A program made the position numbers and the translations under genes. Source: Pseudonocardia sp. HH130629-09 (GTDB taxonomy: Bacteria > Actinomycetota > Actinomycetes > Mycobacteriales > Pseudonocardiaceae). Taken from it: DNA of 64,000 nucleotides. The notes under the pieces were generated by a model. The model was not told where the DNA came from and did not search any database. It saw nothing but the letters and a program-made list of their open reading frames with translations. Below, in pieces: positions 1 to 9,816 of this stretch (position 1 is its first letter; each line of letters starts with the position of its first letter). The stretch is from the NCBI RefSeq assembly GCF_001294645.1, contig NZ_CP011868.1, positions 4,092,001 to 4,156,000 on the forward strand, in the 5' to 3' direction.

Positions 1-651
1 GGCGAGCAGCTCCCGCACCCGCCCCATGATCAGGTCGGTGACCTCGCGCAGGACGTGGGCGTCCAGCGGGCGCCCGCGGTAGGCGCTCAGGTCCACCGGG
101 TCCCCCGCGCGCAGCACGACGTCGGTGCGCGGCAGCGGGCGGAACTTCTTCTCGTAGCCGTTCAGGACCTCGCGGGTCCCCCAGTGCACCATCGGGATGA
201 CCGGCGCCCCCGAGGCCAGCGCCATCCGCGCGACGCCGGTGCGCGAGCGCATCGGCCACCCGTCGGGGTCCCGGGTGATGGTGCCCTCCGGGTAGATGAT
301 GACGATCTTGCCGTCGGCGAGCGCCTGCGTGCCCGCGGCGAGGCTCTGCTGGGCGTCGGCGGAGTCGCGGAACACCGGGATCTGGCCCGAGCCGCGCAGC
401 ACCGCGCCGAGCACCGGCACGTTCCACAGGCTGCTCTTGGCCAGGAACCGCGGCACCCGGCCCGCGCTGTGGACGTAGGTGCCGGTGTGGATCGGGTCCA
501 GGTGGGAGATGTGGTTGCCGACCAGCAGCGCACCGCCGCGGGCCGGGAGGTGCTCGCGGCCCTGGTAGCGCGGCCGGCCGGTGAGCCAGCCGATCGAGTA
601 GAAGAACGGGACGGCGAGACCGACCCAGAATCCGCCCTTCTCGCGTGCCAC
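1..651 (-). CDS. plsC: 1-acyl-sn-glycerol-3-phosphate acyltransferase (PlsC family), 3' end outside window
   Basis: This gene encodes a membrane-associated acyltransferase expected to acylate lysophosphatidate in phospholipid synthesis. The visible 217 residues hold the family signature NHISHLD (His47, Asp52) and the later PEGT block (121-124). The start is GTG at 651, chosen because AGGAGG lies 5-10 bases upstream. The gene runs off the left edge of the window, so the C-terminus and stop are not seen. It is divergent from cofC with about 130 bp between them. The family call is firm; the exact acyl acceptor is inferred. Confidence 0.88.
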   Translation of the reverse strand, partial: MAREKGGFWVGLAVPFFYSIGWLTGRPRYQGREHLPARGGALLVGNHISHLDPIHTGTYVHSAGRVPRFLAKSSLWNVPVLGAVLRGSGQIPVFRDSADAQQSLAAGTQALADGKIVIIYPEGTITRDPDGWPMRSRTGVARMALASGAPVIPMVHWGTREVLNGYEKKFRPLPRTDVVLRAGDPVDLSAYRGRPLDAHVLREVTDLIMGRVRELLA

Positions 652-780
652 CGGCGGCCTCCTCCTGCCCGCCGCTGCGGCGGGTCGTGGGGTCGTCCCG
701 GATCGGGATGATCCGGATCTGATCCGTGGAGTCTCCCCACAGAGGCCCCACGGTGTCACGCGGGGTGCCAGACTGGGGCC

Positions 781-1518
781 GTGACCCTGCGGGTGGACCT
801 GGTGGTGCCGGTGAAGCCGCTGCCCCGCGCGAAGACCCGGTTGCGTGGCGCCGCCGACGGCGGGGTCGGCGATCTCGGCGCGCACCAGCGGCTCGCGCTG
901 GCCCTGGCCCGCGACACGGTGGCCGCCGCCGTCGCCGCGACGGCGGTCCGGCACGTGCTGGTGATCTCCTCGGACCCGGCGGTGGCGGTGGAGGTCGGCG
1001 CGCTCGGCGCCGAGGTCGTCACCGACCCCGGGCGCAGGCTCAACGGCGCGCTGCGCCACGGTGCCGCGCTGCTGCGCTCGCGCGACCCGCACGTCGCGCT
1101 GGGGGCGCTGCAGGCCGACCTGCCCGCCCTGCGCCCGGCCGAGCTCGACGACGCCGTCGCCGCGGCCGCCGTGCTGTTCGCCGGCGGCGCGACCCGCACC
1201 TTCCAGCCCGACGCCCCTGGCGAGGGCACCACGCTGCTGCTGGTCGCCCCGGGGCAGGACCTCGACCCGCACTTCGGCCGCGGGTCGGCCTCCCGGCACC
1301 GTGCCTCCGGGGCCCGTCCGCTGCCCGGTGACCGTCCCGGTCTGCGCCGCGACGTCGACACCGCCGCCGACCTCGACGACGCCGTCGCACTCGGGGTGGG
1401 GGCGTGGACTCGGGCCGTGGTCGACGCCCGGCACGGACCCCCCGCCGTACCCCGCCCACCCGGATGTCACCCGCCGGGGGAGGCCGTCGCCCGACGGTGT
1501 GGCACACCACGTACGTGA
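781..1518 (+). CDS. cofC: 2-phospholactate/phosphoenolpyruvate guanylyltransferase (CofC/FbiD), coenzyme F420 biosynthesis
   Basis: It is a nucleotidyltransferase that would guanylylate phospholactate (CofC) or PEP (the mycobacterial FbiD variant) to start F420 assembly. The N-terminus carries [11 protein letters not shown], typical of the family, followed by a LQADLP segment and a conserved GEGTTLL block. At 245 aa it is slightly longer than usual; the last ~25 residues are Pro/Arg-rich and run into a tandem repeat. The start is GTG at 781 with no Shine-Dalgarno; the preceding GCCAGACTGGGGCC closely resembles the bases before the cfp6 start, suggesting a leaderless mRNA. The position next to ppk and mutT1 matches mycobacterial fbiD. 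Confidence 0.9.
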   Translation: MTLRVDLVVPVKPLPRAKTRLRGAADGGVGDLGAHQRLALALARDTVAAAVAATAVRHVLVISSDPAVAVEVGALGAEVVTDPGRRLNGALRHGAALLRSRDPHVALGALQADLPALRPAELDDAVAAAAVLFAGGATRTFQPDAPGEGTTLLLVAPGQDLDPHFGRGSASRHRASGARPLPGDRPGLRRDVDTAADLDDAVALGVGAWTRAVVDARHGPPAVPRPPGCHPPGEAVARRCGTPRT

Positions 1519-1540
1519 CGGTGTGGCAGACCACGTACGT
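1493..1540 (+). repeat. Tandem 24-bp duplication spanning the cofC stop codon
   Basis: Two 24-bp copies (1493-1516 and 1517-1540) differ at one base. Each contains the palindrome ACGTACGT preceded by a GTGTGGCA half. The first copy encodes the last residues of CofC and its TGA begins at the junction; the second lies in the leader of ppk. Its role is unknown; it could be a paired operator for ppk. Confidence 0.85.
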
Positions 1541-1603
1541 GACGTCGTCGGCCGGGGCCGTGTCCCCGTGGACGGTTGCGGAGCGGTACGAAACAATCGT
1601 GAC

Positions 1604-3985
1604 GTGAGCGACGACTCGGCGACCCCGGACGGACGGAACGGCACCTCCGCGCACCCGGGCGGCCGTCCCCGGACGGCGGCGCGCCGTGCCCCGCGGCCGG
1701 CGTCGCGGCGGTTGCACACAGCGAGCCGCAGCGTCGCCGACCAGGCACCGTCCGCGGAGATCCCGGCCCAGCAGCACGCGCCCTCGGGTCCCGCGGCACC
1801 GCCCGCCCCGCCGGCCGCCACGCCGTCGCCGAGCCAGGGGGCGGCCCCGATCGCGCCGCCCGCGGGGGCGACCACCCCGGCGTCGACGATGGGCGAGCTG
1901 CTCCCCGAGGACCGCTACCTCAACCGCGAGCTGTCCTGGCTCGACTTCAACGCCCGCGTGCTGGCCCTGGCCGAGGACTCCAGCCAGCCGCTGCTGGAGC
2001 GCGCGAAGTTCCTCGCGATCTTCGCCTCCAACCTCGACGAGTTCTACATGGTCCGGGTCGCGGGCCTGAAGCGCCGCGACGAGACCGGGCTGTCCGTGCG
2101 CAGCGCCGACGGCCTCACCCCGCGCCAGCAGCTGGCCCGGATCACCGAGCGGAGCCGCGCGCTGTCGCGGGCGCACGCCGAGGTGTTCATGGACGAGCTG
2201 CGCCCCGAGCTCGACGCGGCCGGCATCCACCTGCGCAGCTGGGAGGAGCTGACCGACGCCGAGCGCCTGCGCCTGTCGGACTACTTCACCGAGACGGTGT
2301 TCCCGGTGCTCACCCCGCTCGCGGTCGACCCGGCGCACCCGTTCCCCTACATCTCCGGGCTGTCACTGAACCTGGCGGTGACCGTGCGTGACCCGGAGGG
2401 GCGGACCGAACGCTTCGCCCGGGTGAAGGTGCCGAACAACGTGCCGCGGCTGGTGTCGGTCGACCCGCCGGACACCGACACCCGCGCCGGGAACCGGCAG
2501 TGCACGTTCCTGCCGATCGAGGACCTGATCTCCGCGCACCTCGGTGACCTGTTCACCGGCATGGAGGTCACCGAGGTCCATCCGTTCCGGGTCACCCGCA
2601 ACGCCGACCTCGAGGTCGAGGAGGACCGCGACGAGGACCTCCTGCAGGCCCTGGAGCGCGAGCTCGCCCGCCGCCGGTTCGGGCCGCCGGTGCGCCTCGA
2701 GGTGCTCGACACGATGTCCGAGCACGTGCTGGAGCTGCTGCTGCGCGAGCTCGACGTCGACCCCAACGACGTCGTCACCGTCCCCGGGCTGCTCGACCTC
2801 ACCGGCCTGTGGCAGGTGCACGGGGTCAACCGCCCCGACCTGAAGGACGAGCCGTTCCGCCCCGCGACGCACCCCGCGTTCGCCGAGCGGGAGACCCCCC
2901 GCAGCGTGTTCGCGACGCTGCGCGAGGGCGACGTGCTCGTGCACCACCCCTACGACTCGTTCTCCACCTCGGTGCAGCGCTTCATCGAGCAGGCCGCCGC
3001 GGACCCGAACGTGCTCGCGATCAAGCAGACCCTCTACCGCACCTCCGGCGACTCCCCGATAGTCAACGCGCTGATCGACGCCGCCGAGGCGGGCAAGCAG
3101 GTCGTCGCCCTGGTGGAGATCAAGGCCCGGTTCGACGAGCAGGCCAACATCCGCTGGGCGCGCGAGCTGGAGAAGGCCGGCGTGCACGTCGTCTACGGCC
3201 TCGTCGGGCTCAAGACCCACTGCAAGACCTGCCTGGTCGTGCGCCAGGAGGGGGCGGAGATCCGCCGGTACTGCCACATCGGCACCGGCAACTACAACCC
3301 GAAGACCGCACGGCTCTACGAGGACGTCGGCGTGCTCACCGCCGACCCGACGATCGGCGCGGACCTCACCGACCTGTTCAACTCCCTCACCGGCTACTCG
3401 CGGCAGACCTCCTACCGGAGCCTGCTCGTGGCGCCGTACGGGATCCGCCGCGGCATCGTCCGCCGCATCGACGACGAGATCGAGGCGCACCTGTCCGGCG
3501 AGGCCGGCGCGCGGGTGCAGATCAAGGCGAACTCGCTCGTCGACGAGGCGATCATCGACGCCTGCTACCGGGCGTCGCAGGCGGGCGTGCCGGTCGACAT
3601 CGTGGTGCGCGGCATCTGCGCGATCGTCCCCGGGCGGGCGGGGCTCAGCGAGAACATCACCGTCCGGTCGATCCTCGGGCCGTTCCTGGAGCACTCCCGG
3701 GTGCTGCACTTCGGCTCGGCCGACGAGTACTGGATCGGCTCGGCGGACATGATGCACCGCAACCTGGACCGCCGGGTCGAGGTGATGCTGCGGGTCGCCG
3801 ACCCGAAGCTCGCCGACCAGCTCGGCGCGATGTTCGACTCCTGCCTGGACCCGGCGACGCGCTGCTGGACGCTCGGCCCGGACGGGACCTGGTCGCCGTC
3901 CCCCGCGCCGGGATCGGAGAACATCCGGGTCCGCGACCACCAGATGGAGATGATGAACTCCCGGCGAGGGAAGAGCGAGGACTGA
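1604..3985 (+). CDS. ppk: Polyphosphate kinase 1
   Basis: This enzyme reversibly transfers the gamma phosphate of ATP to polyphosphate through a phosphohistidine. The four-domain PPK1 core begins near residue 96 (ATG 1889, [14 protein letters not shown]). The autophosphorylated His is H558 in the [17 protein letters not shown] block, and the second catalytic region [19 protein letters not shown] is present. From GTG 1604 the protein is 793 aa with an unusual Pro/Ala/Arg-rich disordered N-terminal tail of about 95 residues; from ATG 1889 it would be 698 aa, the usual family length. I chose GTG 1604 because the frame stays open and codon bias is consistent, but either start is possible. The stop overlaps the mutT1 start (TGATG), so the two are translationally coupled. 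Confidence 0.92.
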   Translation: MSDDSATPDGRNGTSAHPGGRPRTAARRAPRPASRRLHTASRSVADQAPSAEIPAQQHAPSGPAAPPAPPAATPSPSQGAAPIAPPAGATTPASTMGELLPEDRYLNRELSWLDFNARVLALAEDSSQPLLERAKFLAIFASNLDEFYMVRVAGLKRRDETGLSVRSADGLTPRQQLARITERSRALSRAHAEVFMDELRPELDAAGIHLRSWEELTDAERLRLSDYFTETVFPVLTPLAVDPAHPFPYISGLSLNLAVTVRDPEGRTERFARVKVPNNVPRLVSVDPPDTDTRAGNRQCTFLPIEDLISAHLGDLFTGMEVTEVHPFRVTRNADLEVEEDRDEDLLQALERELARRRFGPPVRLEVLDTMSEHVLELLLRELDVDPNDVVTVPGLLDLTGLWQVHGVNRPDLKDEPFRPATHPAFAERETPRSVFATLREGDVLVHHPYDSFSTSVQRFIEQAAADPNVLAIKQTLYRTSGDSPIVNALIDAAEAGKQVVALVEIKARFDEQANIRWARELEKAGVHVVYGLVGLKTHCKTCLVVRQEGAEIRRYCHIGTGNYNPKTARLYEDVGVLTADPTIGADLTDLFNSLTGYSRQTSYRSLLVAPYGIRRGIVRRIDDEIEAHLSGEAGARVQIKANSLVDEAIIDACYRASQAGVPVDIVVRGICAIVPGRAGLSENITVRSILGPFLEHSRVLHFGSADEYWIGSADMMHRNLDRRVEVMLRVADPKLADQLGAMFDSCLDPATRCWTLGPDGTWSPSPAPGSENIRVRDHQMEMMNSRRGKSED

Positions 3986-4932
3986 TGCTCTCCGCGCAGT
4001 TCCGGACCGACGGGGCCGAGGTCGACCCGGCGGGGATCGCCGGCGTCGTCGCGGCCGGGACGGTGCCGTGGCGCCGCGCGGACGACGGAACCGTCGAGGT
4101 GGCCCTGGTCCACCGCCCCCGCTACGACGACTGGTCCTGGCCCAAGGGCCACCAGGACCCGGGCGAGGCGCTGACGTCGACCGCGCTGCGCGAGACCGTC
4201 GAGGAGGCGCACCTGGAGTGCCGCCTCGGCGCGCGGCTCGGCCACACCGCGTACGACGTGCCCGGCAAGGGCCACAAGGTCGTGCACTACTGGGCCGCCG
4301 AGGTCGTCCGCGATCCCGGCTTCACCGCCACCGACGAGACCGACGAGCTGCGGTGGCTGCCCCGCGACGAGGCCGCCACGCTGCTCAGCCGCCCGGCCGA
4401 CGCCGACCTGCTGGACCGGCTCGACCAGGTGGGGCCGCCGTCGTCGACGGTGGTGCTCGTGCGGCACGCCAAGGCGGGCAGCCGGACCGCCTGGGAGGGC
4501 GACGACGACCTGCGCCCCCTCTCCGGCACCGGGTTCACCCAGGCCGACCGGCTCGCGGACTTCCTCGCCCGCTTCGGCCCGGACCGGCTCACGACCGCCC
4601 CGCCGCTGCGCTGCGGCCAGACGATCGAGCCCTACGCACGGGCGTCCGGTGCGGGCGAGCCGGACGTGGAGCCGCTGCTGGGCGAGCACGGCTACTGGGT
4701 CTCGCCCGCCGACGGCCTGGCCCGTTTCCGCACCCTCGCGGCCCAGCCCGGCGTGACGCTGCTGTGCAGCCAGGGCGGGGTCATCCCGGACGTCGTCGGG
4801 CACCTGCTGGCCGACGCGGGGAGGTCCCCGGACCCCGACCTGCCCTCGCACAAGGCCAGCACCTGGGTCCTGGGCTTCGGCGACGACGGCGCCCTGCTGT
4901 CGGCCGACTACTACCGCCGCCCGCCCGCCTGA
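3985..4932 (+). CDS. mutT1: MutT1-like Nudix hydrolase fused to a histidine phosphatase domain
   Basis: It is a 315-aa two-domain protein. Residues ~15-140 are a Nudix domain with the box G55-x5-E61-x7-R69-E70-x2-E73-E74; the canonical Gly after the EE pair is replaced by His. Residues ~155-315 are a phosphoglycerate-mutase-like histidine phosphatase with the catalytic RHAKAG (H161). The mycobacterial MutT1 with this architecture hydrolyses 8-oxo-dGTP and diadenosine polyphosphates. It is coupled to ppk by a one-base overlap, as in mycobacteria. A large palindrome follows the stop and may terminate the operon. Confidence 0.93.
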   Translation: MLSAQFRTDGAEVDPAGIAGVVAAGTVPWRRADDGTVEVALVHRPRYDDWSWPKGHQDPGEALTSTALRETVEEAHLECRLGARLGHTAYDVPGKGHKVVHYWAAEVVRDPGFTATDETDELRWLPRDEAATLLSRPADADLLDRLDQVGPPSSTVVLVRHAKAGSRTAWEGDDDLRPLSGTGFTQADRLADFLARFGPDRLTTAPPLRCGQTIEPYARASGAGEPDVEPLLGEHGYWVSPADGLARFRTLAAQPGVTLLCSQGGVIPDVVGHLLADAGRSPDPDLPSHKASTWVLGFGDDGALLSADYYRRPPA

Positions 4933-4988
4933 CCCGCCTCGCCGTCCCGCTCCGCCCACCTCCCGGCATCCCCGGTGCCGCGCCACTC

Positions 4989-5048
4989 GTCGATCAGTGC
5001 ACCAGTGCTGTTCGGCCCCGGACCGACAGCGCTGATGCGCTGATCGAC
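4989..5048. repeat. REP-like imperfect palindrome, family A copy 1
   Basis: Two arms of about 23 bases (4989-5011 and 5026-5048) pair except at three positions, which are wobble-compatible on one strand. The arms begin GTCGATCAG and the left arm ends AGTGCTGT; the loop is 14 bases. A related palindrome lies on the other side of the following gene (6264-6323). It could also act as a terminator for ppk-mutT1. Confidence 0.85.
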
Positions 5049-5149
5049 CCCGGAGCTCGGAGGTGCCCTCCTGATGCCGGTCTGTGCGATCGCGAACGGG
5101 CGCACCGGTTCCGGCCCGGCGGACGTGGGCAGAGGTGCAGGGTGCGCGG

Positions 5150-6082
5150 GTGGAGGAGCCGTTCCGGGGGTCGGACGCCGTCGCGCGCGGGATCGTCACG
5201 CCGGCGCGGCTGCGCGGGCCACGGTTCGTGCGCCTGTTCCCCGACGTGTACGCGTCCGCCGCGGTCCCCGTGACGCCGGTGCTCCGGGCCCGGGCCGCGT
5301 CGATCTACGCCGGGCCGCCCGGGGCGGCGTCGGCCTACTCGGCGGCCGAGATCCTCGGCGCGTCCTGCGGACCGTGGGGTGCACCGGCCGAGCTCGTCGC
5401 GCCACGGCGGATCCGGCCCCGCCCGGACCTGCTCGCCCACCAGGGTGTCCCGCTCGAACCCGGGCTCTGCGACGGCGTCCGGGTCACCTCGCCCCGCGCC
5501 ACGGCGTGGGAGCTGTGTCGGCGCCTCGAACTCGTCGACGCCGTCGTCGCCCTCGACGCGCTCGCCGCCCGGAGACGGGACCGGCCGGTGTTCGTCCCGC
5601 TGCGGGGCACACCGGCGCCCGAGCAGCGGAAACTGTCCCGGATGCGGGCGCCGTGTCCCGGCTTCGACCCCGCCGACCTGCTGGTCCTGCGGTCGCTGTA
5701 CCCGCACGGGCGGGGCTCGGCCCGGCTGGACCGGGTCGTCGCGCTCGCCGACCCGCGTGCGGAGTCCCCGCCCGAGACCCGGCTACGGCTGTTGCTCGTG
5801 CTCTCCGGGCTCCCGGTCCCGCAGGTCCAGTTCCCGCTGTACGACGACCGGGGCCGCCCCTGGGTGCGGTTCGACCTGGCCTACCCCGACGCCCTGCTGG
5901 CGATCGAGTACGACGGCGCGGAGCACGACGACCCGCTCGACCGCGTCCGCGACGCCCGCACCGCGGCGCTGGGATGGCAGACCCTGCGGATCACCGCCGA
6001 CGGCCTCACCCGCAACGCCCGTCGCACCGTCGGGACGGTCCGTGCCCTGCTCGCCCAACGGACCCGCCTCGCGTCCCGCTGA
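5150..6082 (+). CDS. AbiEi-like N-terminal domain / DUF559 endonuclease-fold protein
   Basis: It is a 310-aa protein of a common actinobacterial type. The N-terminal part (to ~120) resembles the winged-helix/AbiEi-antitoxin-like segment (GIVTPARLRGPRFVRLFPDVY). The C-terminal part (from ~225) has the Vsr/DUF559 nuclease pattern: PPETRLR, then VRFDLAYPDALLAIEYDGAEH and a terminal GWQTLRIT strand. Acidic D/E positions fit a PD-(D/E)XK site. GTG 5150 was chosen; GTG 5084 is an in-frame alternative. The gene is flanked on both sides by related palindromes, and sits between mutT1 and hupB, which are neighbours in mycobacteria, so it looks inserted. Function is not established. Confidence 0.75.
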   Translation: MEEPFRGSDAVARGIVTPARLRGPRFVRLFPDVYASAAVPVTPVLRARAASIYAGPPGAASAYSAAEILGASCGPWGAPAELVAPRRIRPRPDLLAHQGVPLEPGLCDGVRVTSPRATAWELCRRLELVDAVVALDALAARRRDRPVFVPLRGTPAPEQRKLSRMRAPCPGFDPADLLVLRSLYPHGRGSARLDRVVALADPRAESPPETRLRLLLVLSGLPVPQVQFPLYDDRGRPWVRFDLAYPDALLAIEYDGAEHDDPLDRVRDARTAALGWQTLRITADGLTRNARRTVGTVRALLAQRTRLASR

Positions 6083-6263
6083 CCCGCACCGTCGCCGCGC
6101 CGCACCTCCCCGGCTCGGTCGGGCAACGCCGCGAGGCAGAGGGCGAGCCGCACGCGACCCCACCGGCCTGGAGCCGCCCGGTTGCCCGCACGCAGCTCGA
6201 CCCGCCCACACCGGCGCGCTCGCCGGGCCACCCCGAGCCCCGGGCGGACACCGCCGGAAGCCC

Positions 6264-6323
6264 GTCGATCAGTACGTGAGTGCTGTCCGCACCCGCTCGA
6301 TCAGCACTCACGTACTGATCGAC
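6264..6323. repeat. REP-like perfect palindrome, family A copy 2
   Basis: Perfect 22-bp inverted repeats (6264-6285 and 6302-6323) surround a 16-base loop. The left arm includes CGATCAGTACGTGAGTGCTG. It lies between the DUF559-type gene and the convergent hupB, so it may serve as a terminator for both. The arm sequence is clearly related to copy 1 (GTCGATCAG...AGTGCTG). Confidence 0.9.
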
Positions 6324-6371
6324 ACGCGCAGGCAGCGCTGGGCGGGCGGGGCGGGGAGCGCGGGGGCGCGG

Positions 6372-6890
6372 CTACTTCTCCGCGGTGGTCTTCCGTCGGG
6401 CCGGCTTCTTCTCCGCAGCAGCCGCCTTCTTCGCGGAAGCGGCCGGCTTCTTCTCCGGGGCAGCTGCTGTCCTCGCCGGGGCGGTCGCCTTCTTCCCGGG
6501 GGCGGCTGCGCCGGCCGGAGCGGCTGCGGCGACCGGAGCGGCTGCGGCGACCGGAGCGGCTGCCGCGGCCCGCTCGGCGCGGCGGGGGGCGCTGGTCGCG
6601 TTCGCGGCGGCGGCCTCGCTGGCGGCCACCCGCTCCTTGAAGGCCGCACCCGGCCGGAACGACGGCACCACGGTCTCCCCGACGGGCACCGTCTCCCCGG
6701 TGCGCGGGTTGCGGGCGGTGCGAGGAGCGCGTCGACGCGGCTCGAACACCCCGAACCCGGTCAGGGTGACGGTCTCACCGCGGCCGACCGCGTCCACGAT
6801 CACGTCGACCATCGCGTCGACGGCCGCCGTGGCGGCACGACGGTCTCCGAGCCGGGCGGTCAGCGCGTCGACGAGCTGAGCCTTGTTCAT
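6372..6890 (-). CDS. hupB: HU-family DNA-binding protein with Lys/Ala-rich tail (HupB)
   Basis: This is the nucleoid protein of actinobacteria. Residues 1-~90 are the HU fold, with the DNA-arm segment [22 protein letters not shown] in slightly varied form. Residues ~95-172 form a low-complexity Ala/Pro/Lys tail with APEKKPA and AKKAAA-type repeats, as in mycobacterial HupB. The start is ATG 6890 ([12 protein letters not shown]); the frame extends further but the HU domain begins here. A candidate promoter upstream reads TTCGGA-N17-TATGCG on the minus strand. The gene order hupB-leuD-leuC matches mycobacteria. Confidence 0.95.
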   Translation of the reverse strand: MNKAQLVDALTARLGDRRAATAAVDAMVDVIVDAVGRGETVTLTGFGVFEPRRRAPRTARNPRTGETVPVGETVVPSFRPGAAFKERVAASEAAAANATSAPRRAERAAAAAPVAAAAPVAAAAPAGAAAPGKKATAPARTAAAPEKKPAASAKKAAAAEKKPARRKTTAEK

Positions 6891-7028
6891 GGTCACGAAA
6901 GGTAGGGCTGCGCCCTGCCGCGCACCAGATCCGGGCGCGAGTCCAGGTCGCATACCCTCCATTAGTACAGGTCCGAACGGGTGATCGCCACGACTTCTGT
7001 CAGGTCATGGTGACCACCCGTGTTCGGT

Positions 7029-7619
7029 TCAGGCCAGCGTGCGCGGCATCCGGGCGGGCCGGGTTCCCTCGAACGCGGTGATGTCGGCCTCGTGCCGCAG
7101 CGTGAGTCCGATGTCGTCGAGGCCCTCGCGCAGCCGCCATCGGGCGTAGTCGTCGATCTCGAACGGCACGGTCAGGTCGCCGGCCTGCACGGTCTTCTCG
7201 CCGAGGTCGACGGTGACCTGCGTGCCGGGCTCGTTCTCCAGCTTCTTCCAGAGCAGCTCGACGTCGGGCTGGGCGACCTGGGCCGCCACCAGACCGGCCT
7301 TCGCCGAGTTGCCGCGGAAGATGTCGGCGAACCGCGAGGAGATGACGACCCGGAAGCCGTAGTCCATCAGCGCCCAGACGGCGTGCTCGCGCGAGGACCC
7401 GGTGCCGAAGTCCGGTCCGGCGACGAGGACCGACCCGCGGGCGTAGGGCTCGGTGTTGAGCACGAACGACGGGTCCTGGCGCCAGGCCGAGAACAGACCG
7501 TCCTCGAAGCCGGTGCGGGTGACCCGCTTGAGGTAGACCGCCGGGATGATCTGGTCGGTGTCCACGTTGGACAGGCGCAGCGGCACGCCGATCCCGGTGT
7601 GGGTCTCGAACTTCTCCAT
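7029..7619 (-). CDS. leuD: 3-isopropylmalate dehydratase small subunit
   Basis: This 196-aa subunit pairs with LeuC to isomerise 2- to 3-isopropylmalate in leucine synthesis. It has the swivelling-domain signatures [10 protein letters not shown] and [13 protein letters not shown], and full family length. The start ATG overlaps the leuC stop by one base (TGATG), so the two are cotranslated. Confidence 0.97.
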   Translation of the reverse strand: MEKFETHTGIGVPLRLSNVDTDQIIPAVYLKRVTRTGFEDGLFSAWRQDPSFVLNTEPYARGSVLVAGPDFGTGSSREHAVWALMDYGFRVVISSRFADIFRGNSAKAGLVAAQVAQPDVELLWKKLENEPGTQVTVDLGEKTVQAGDLTVPFEIDDYARWRLREGLDDIGLTLRHEADITAFEGTRPARMPRTLA

Positions 7620-9046
7620 CAGTCCAGGTCCTCCGGGCTGCTCAGGGTGCCGCGCACGGCCGTCGCGGCCGCGACGAGCGGCGACACCAGGTGGGTACGA
7701 CCGCCCTTGCCCTGCCGCCCCTCGAAGTTGCGGTTCGAGGTCGACGCACAGCGCTCACCGGGCGCGAGCTGGTCGGGGTTCATGCCCAGACACATCGAAC
7801 AGCCCGCCGAGCGCCACTCCGCGCCGGCGTCGAGGAAGACCTTGTCCAGCCCCTCCTCCTCGGCCTGGAAGCGGACCCGCATCGACCCCGGGACGACGAG
7901 CATCCGCACGCCCTTCGCGACCGTGCGCCCGTTCAGCACATCGGCCACCGAGCGGAGATCCTCGATCCGGCCGTTGGTGCAGGACCCGACGAAGACCGCG
8001 TCGACCGGCACCTCGCGCAGCGGGGTCCCGCCGGTCAGGCCCATGTAGGACAGTGCCTTCTCCACCGCGGCGCGCTCGCCGTCGTCGGTGATGGCGGCCG
8101 GGTCCGGCACGGACTCGCCCAGCGGCAGGCCCTGCCCGGGGTTGGTGCCCCAGGTGACGAACGGAGTGAGCTCGTCGGCGTCGATGTGCACGACCCGGTC
8201 GAACTCTGCGCCGGCGTCGGTGCGCAGGGTGCGCCAGTCGGCGACGGCGGCGTCCCAGCCCGCGCCGGCCGGGGCGTGCTCGCGGCCCGCTAGGTAGGCG
8301 AGGGTCGTCTCGTCGGGGGCGATCATGCCCGCGCGGGCACCGGCCTCGATCGACATGTTGCAGATCGTCATCCGGGCCTCCATCGAGAGGTTCTCGATGA
8401 CGTTGCCCCGGTACTCCAGCACGTGGCCCTGCCCACCGCCGGTGCCGATCTTCGCGATCACCGCGAGGATGACGTCCTTGGAGGTGACGCCCGGACGCAG
8501 CGTGCCGTCGGAGCTGGTCACCTCGATCGCCATCGTGCGGAACGGCTTGAGCGGCAGCGTCTGGGTGGCGAGCACGTGCTCGACCTCGGAGGTGCCGATG
8601 CCGAAGGCCATCGCGCCGAACGCGCCGTGGGTGGAGGTGTGGGAGTCCCCGCAGACCACCGTGGTGCCCGGCTGGGTCAGCCCCAGCTGCGGGCCGACCA
8701 CGTGCACGATCCCCTGCTCGGGGTCGTTCATCGGGTGCAGCCGGACGCCGAACTCCGCGCAGTTGCGCCGTAGGGTCTCCACCTGAACCCGCGACACCTC
8801 GTCCGCGATCGGGGCGAGCACGTCGAGGGTGGGGACGTTGTGGTCCTCGGTCGCGATGGTGAGGTCCGGGCGCCGGACCGGGCGGCCGGCGAGCCGGAGC
8901 CCGTCGAACGCCTGCGGACTCGTGACCTCGTGCACCAGGTGCAGGTCGATGTAGAGCAGATCGGGCTCGTCACCCTCGCCCTTGCGGACGAGGTGCCGGT
9001 CCCAGACCTTCTCGGCCAGCGTGCGCGGCTTGTCTGCGGTGGTCAC
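7619..9046 (-). CDS. leuC: 3-isopropylmalate dehydratase large subunit
   Basis: This 475-aa aconitase-family enzyme carries a [4Fe-4S] cluster; the three ligand cysteines are C356 (VGSCTNGR), C416 and C419 (CSMC). The substrate motif [11 protein letters not shown] is present near residue 132. The start is GTG 9046 with AGGGAGG upstream. It is divergent from the IclR regulator at 9112; the 65-bp gap holds the shared operator, so leuCD is expected to be repressed by that protein. Confidence 0.97.
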   Translation of the reverse strand: MTTADKPRTLAEKVWDRHLVRKGEGDEPDLLYIDLHLVHEVTSPQAFDGLRLAGRPVRRPDLTIATEDHNVPTLDVLAPIADEVSRVQVETLRRNCAEFGVRLHPMNDPEQGIVHVVGPQLGLTQPGTTVVCGDSHTSTHGAFGAMAFGIGTSEVEHVLATQTLPLKPFRTMAIEVTSSDGTLRPGVTSKDVILAVIAKIGTGGGQGHVLEYRGNVIENLSMEARMTICNMSIEAGARAGMIAPDETTLAYLAGREHAPAGAGWDAAVADWRTLRTDAGAEFDRVVHIDADELTPFVTWGTNPGQGLPLGESVPDPAAITDDGERAAVEKALSYMGLTGGTPLREVPVDAVFVGSCTNGRIEDLRSVADVLNGRTVAKGVRMLVVPGSMRVRFQAEEEGLDKVFLDAGAEWRSAGCSMCLGMNPDQLAPGERCASTSNRNFEGRQGKGGRTHLVSPLVAAATAVRGTLSSPEDLD

Positions 9047-9078
9047 GCCCGCCTCCCTCTGTGATCTGATCGCGGTGG

Positions 9079-9105
9079 ACTTCCCAGATCGTGGGAAGTT
9101 AGTAT
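9079..9105 (+). promoter_or_regulatory. IclR/LtbR-type operator and leaderless promoter between leuC and the regulator gene
   Basis: A palindrome ACTTCCCA-N5-TGGGAAGT lies at about 9079-9099. TAGTAT at 9100-9105 fits the actinobacterial -10 pattern TAnnnT and ends six bases before the GTG at 9112, so the regulator mRNA is probably leaderless. The palindrome covers its -35 region and lies upstream of leuC, which fits autoregulation and repression of leuCD. Confidence 0.75.
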
Positions 9106-9111
9106 CGGAAC

Positions 9112-9816
9112 GTGGGACAGTCTAGCGGGATCGGCGTGCTCGACAAGGCCGTGGGGGTTCTCCGGGCGACGGCGGAGGGGCCGTGCGGCCTGGCGGAGCT
9201 CTGTGAGCGCACCGGGCTGCCCCGGGCGACGGCACACCGGCTCGCCGTCGGCCTGGAGGCACACGGGATGCTGCTGCGCACCCCGGACGGGCGCTGGCAC
9301 CCCGGACCCACCCTCGGCCAGCTCGCCGGCGGGCGGCCGGACCCGCTGCTCGACGCCGCGGCCGCGGTCCTGCCCCGGCTGCGCGACATCACCGGCGAGA
9401 GCGTGCAGCTCTACCGCCGCGACGGGATCCACCGGATCTGCATCGCGCACGCCGAGCCGCCGTCCGGGCTGCGCGACACCGTGCCCGTCGGCTCCCGGCT
9501 GCCGATGACCGCGGGCTCGGGGGCCAAGGTGCTCGCCGCCTGGTGCGACCCGGCCACCCAGCGCCTCATCCTCGCCGACGCCAGCTTCTCCGAACGCGTC
9601 CTCGTCGACGTCCGCCGCCGCGGCTGGGCACAGAGCGTCGCCGAACGGGAGGCCGGTGTGGCGTCGGTGTCGGCTCCGGTGCGCGACGCGGCGGGACAGG
9701 TCGTCGCCGCGGTCTCGGTGTCGGGACCGGTGGACCGGATCGGGCGCCGGCCGGGGGTCCGCTGGGCCGCCGACCTGCTGGCCGCCGCGGACGCCCTGCA
9801 GCACCGGCTCGTCTAG
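9112..9816 (+). CDS. ltbR: IclR-family transcriptional regulator of leuCD (LtbR-like)
   Basis: It is a 234-aa regulator with an N-terminal winged helix (residues ~8-65; [20 protein letters not shown] is the recognition region) and a C-terminal IclR effector domain. Divergent placement next to leuCD is the hallmark of LtbR, the leucine/tryptophan biosynthesis regulator of actinobacteria. The start is GTG 9112 with no Shine-Dalgarno, preceded by TAGTAT at six bases. The TAG stop (9814-9816) is part of the CTAG into which an IS701-like element has inserted; the coding sequence itself appears intact. Confidence 0.88.
   Translation: MGQSSGIGVLDKAVGVLRATAEGPCGLAELCERTGLPRATAHRLAVGLEAHGMLLRTPDGRWHPGPTLGQLAGGRPDPLLDAAAAVLPRLRDITGESVQLYRRDGIHRICIAHAEPPSGLRDTVPVGSRLPMTAGSGAKVLAAWCDPATQRLILADASFSERVLVDVRRRGWAQSVAEREAGVASVSAPVRDAAGQVVAAVSVSGPVDRIGRRPGVRWAADLLAAADALQHRLV

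Noticed and set aside
55..711. Plus-strand 218-aa frame over plsC
   Set aside because: It is the antisense shadow of plsC, which has the NHxxxxD and EGT motifs on the minus strand.
5150..6082. Restriction-modification or full abortive-infection system around the DUF559-type gene
   Set aside because: No methyltransferase, specificity subunit or AbiEii-like toxin is adjacent.
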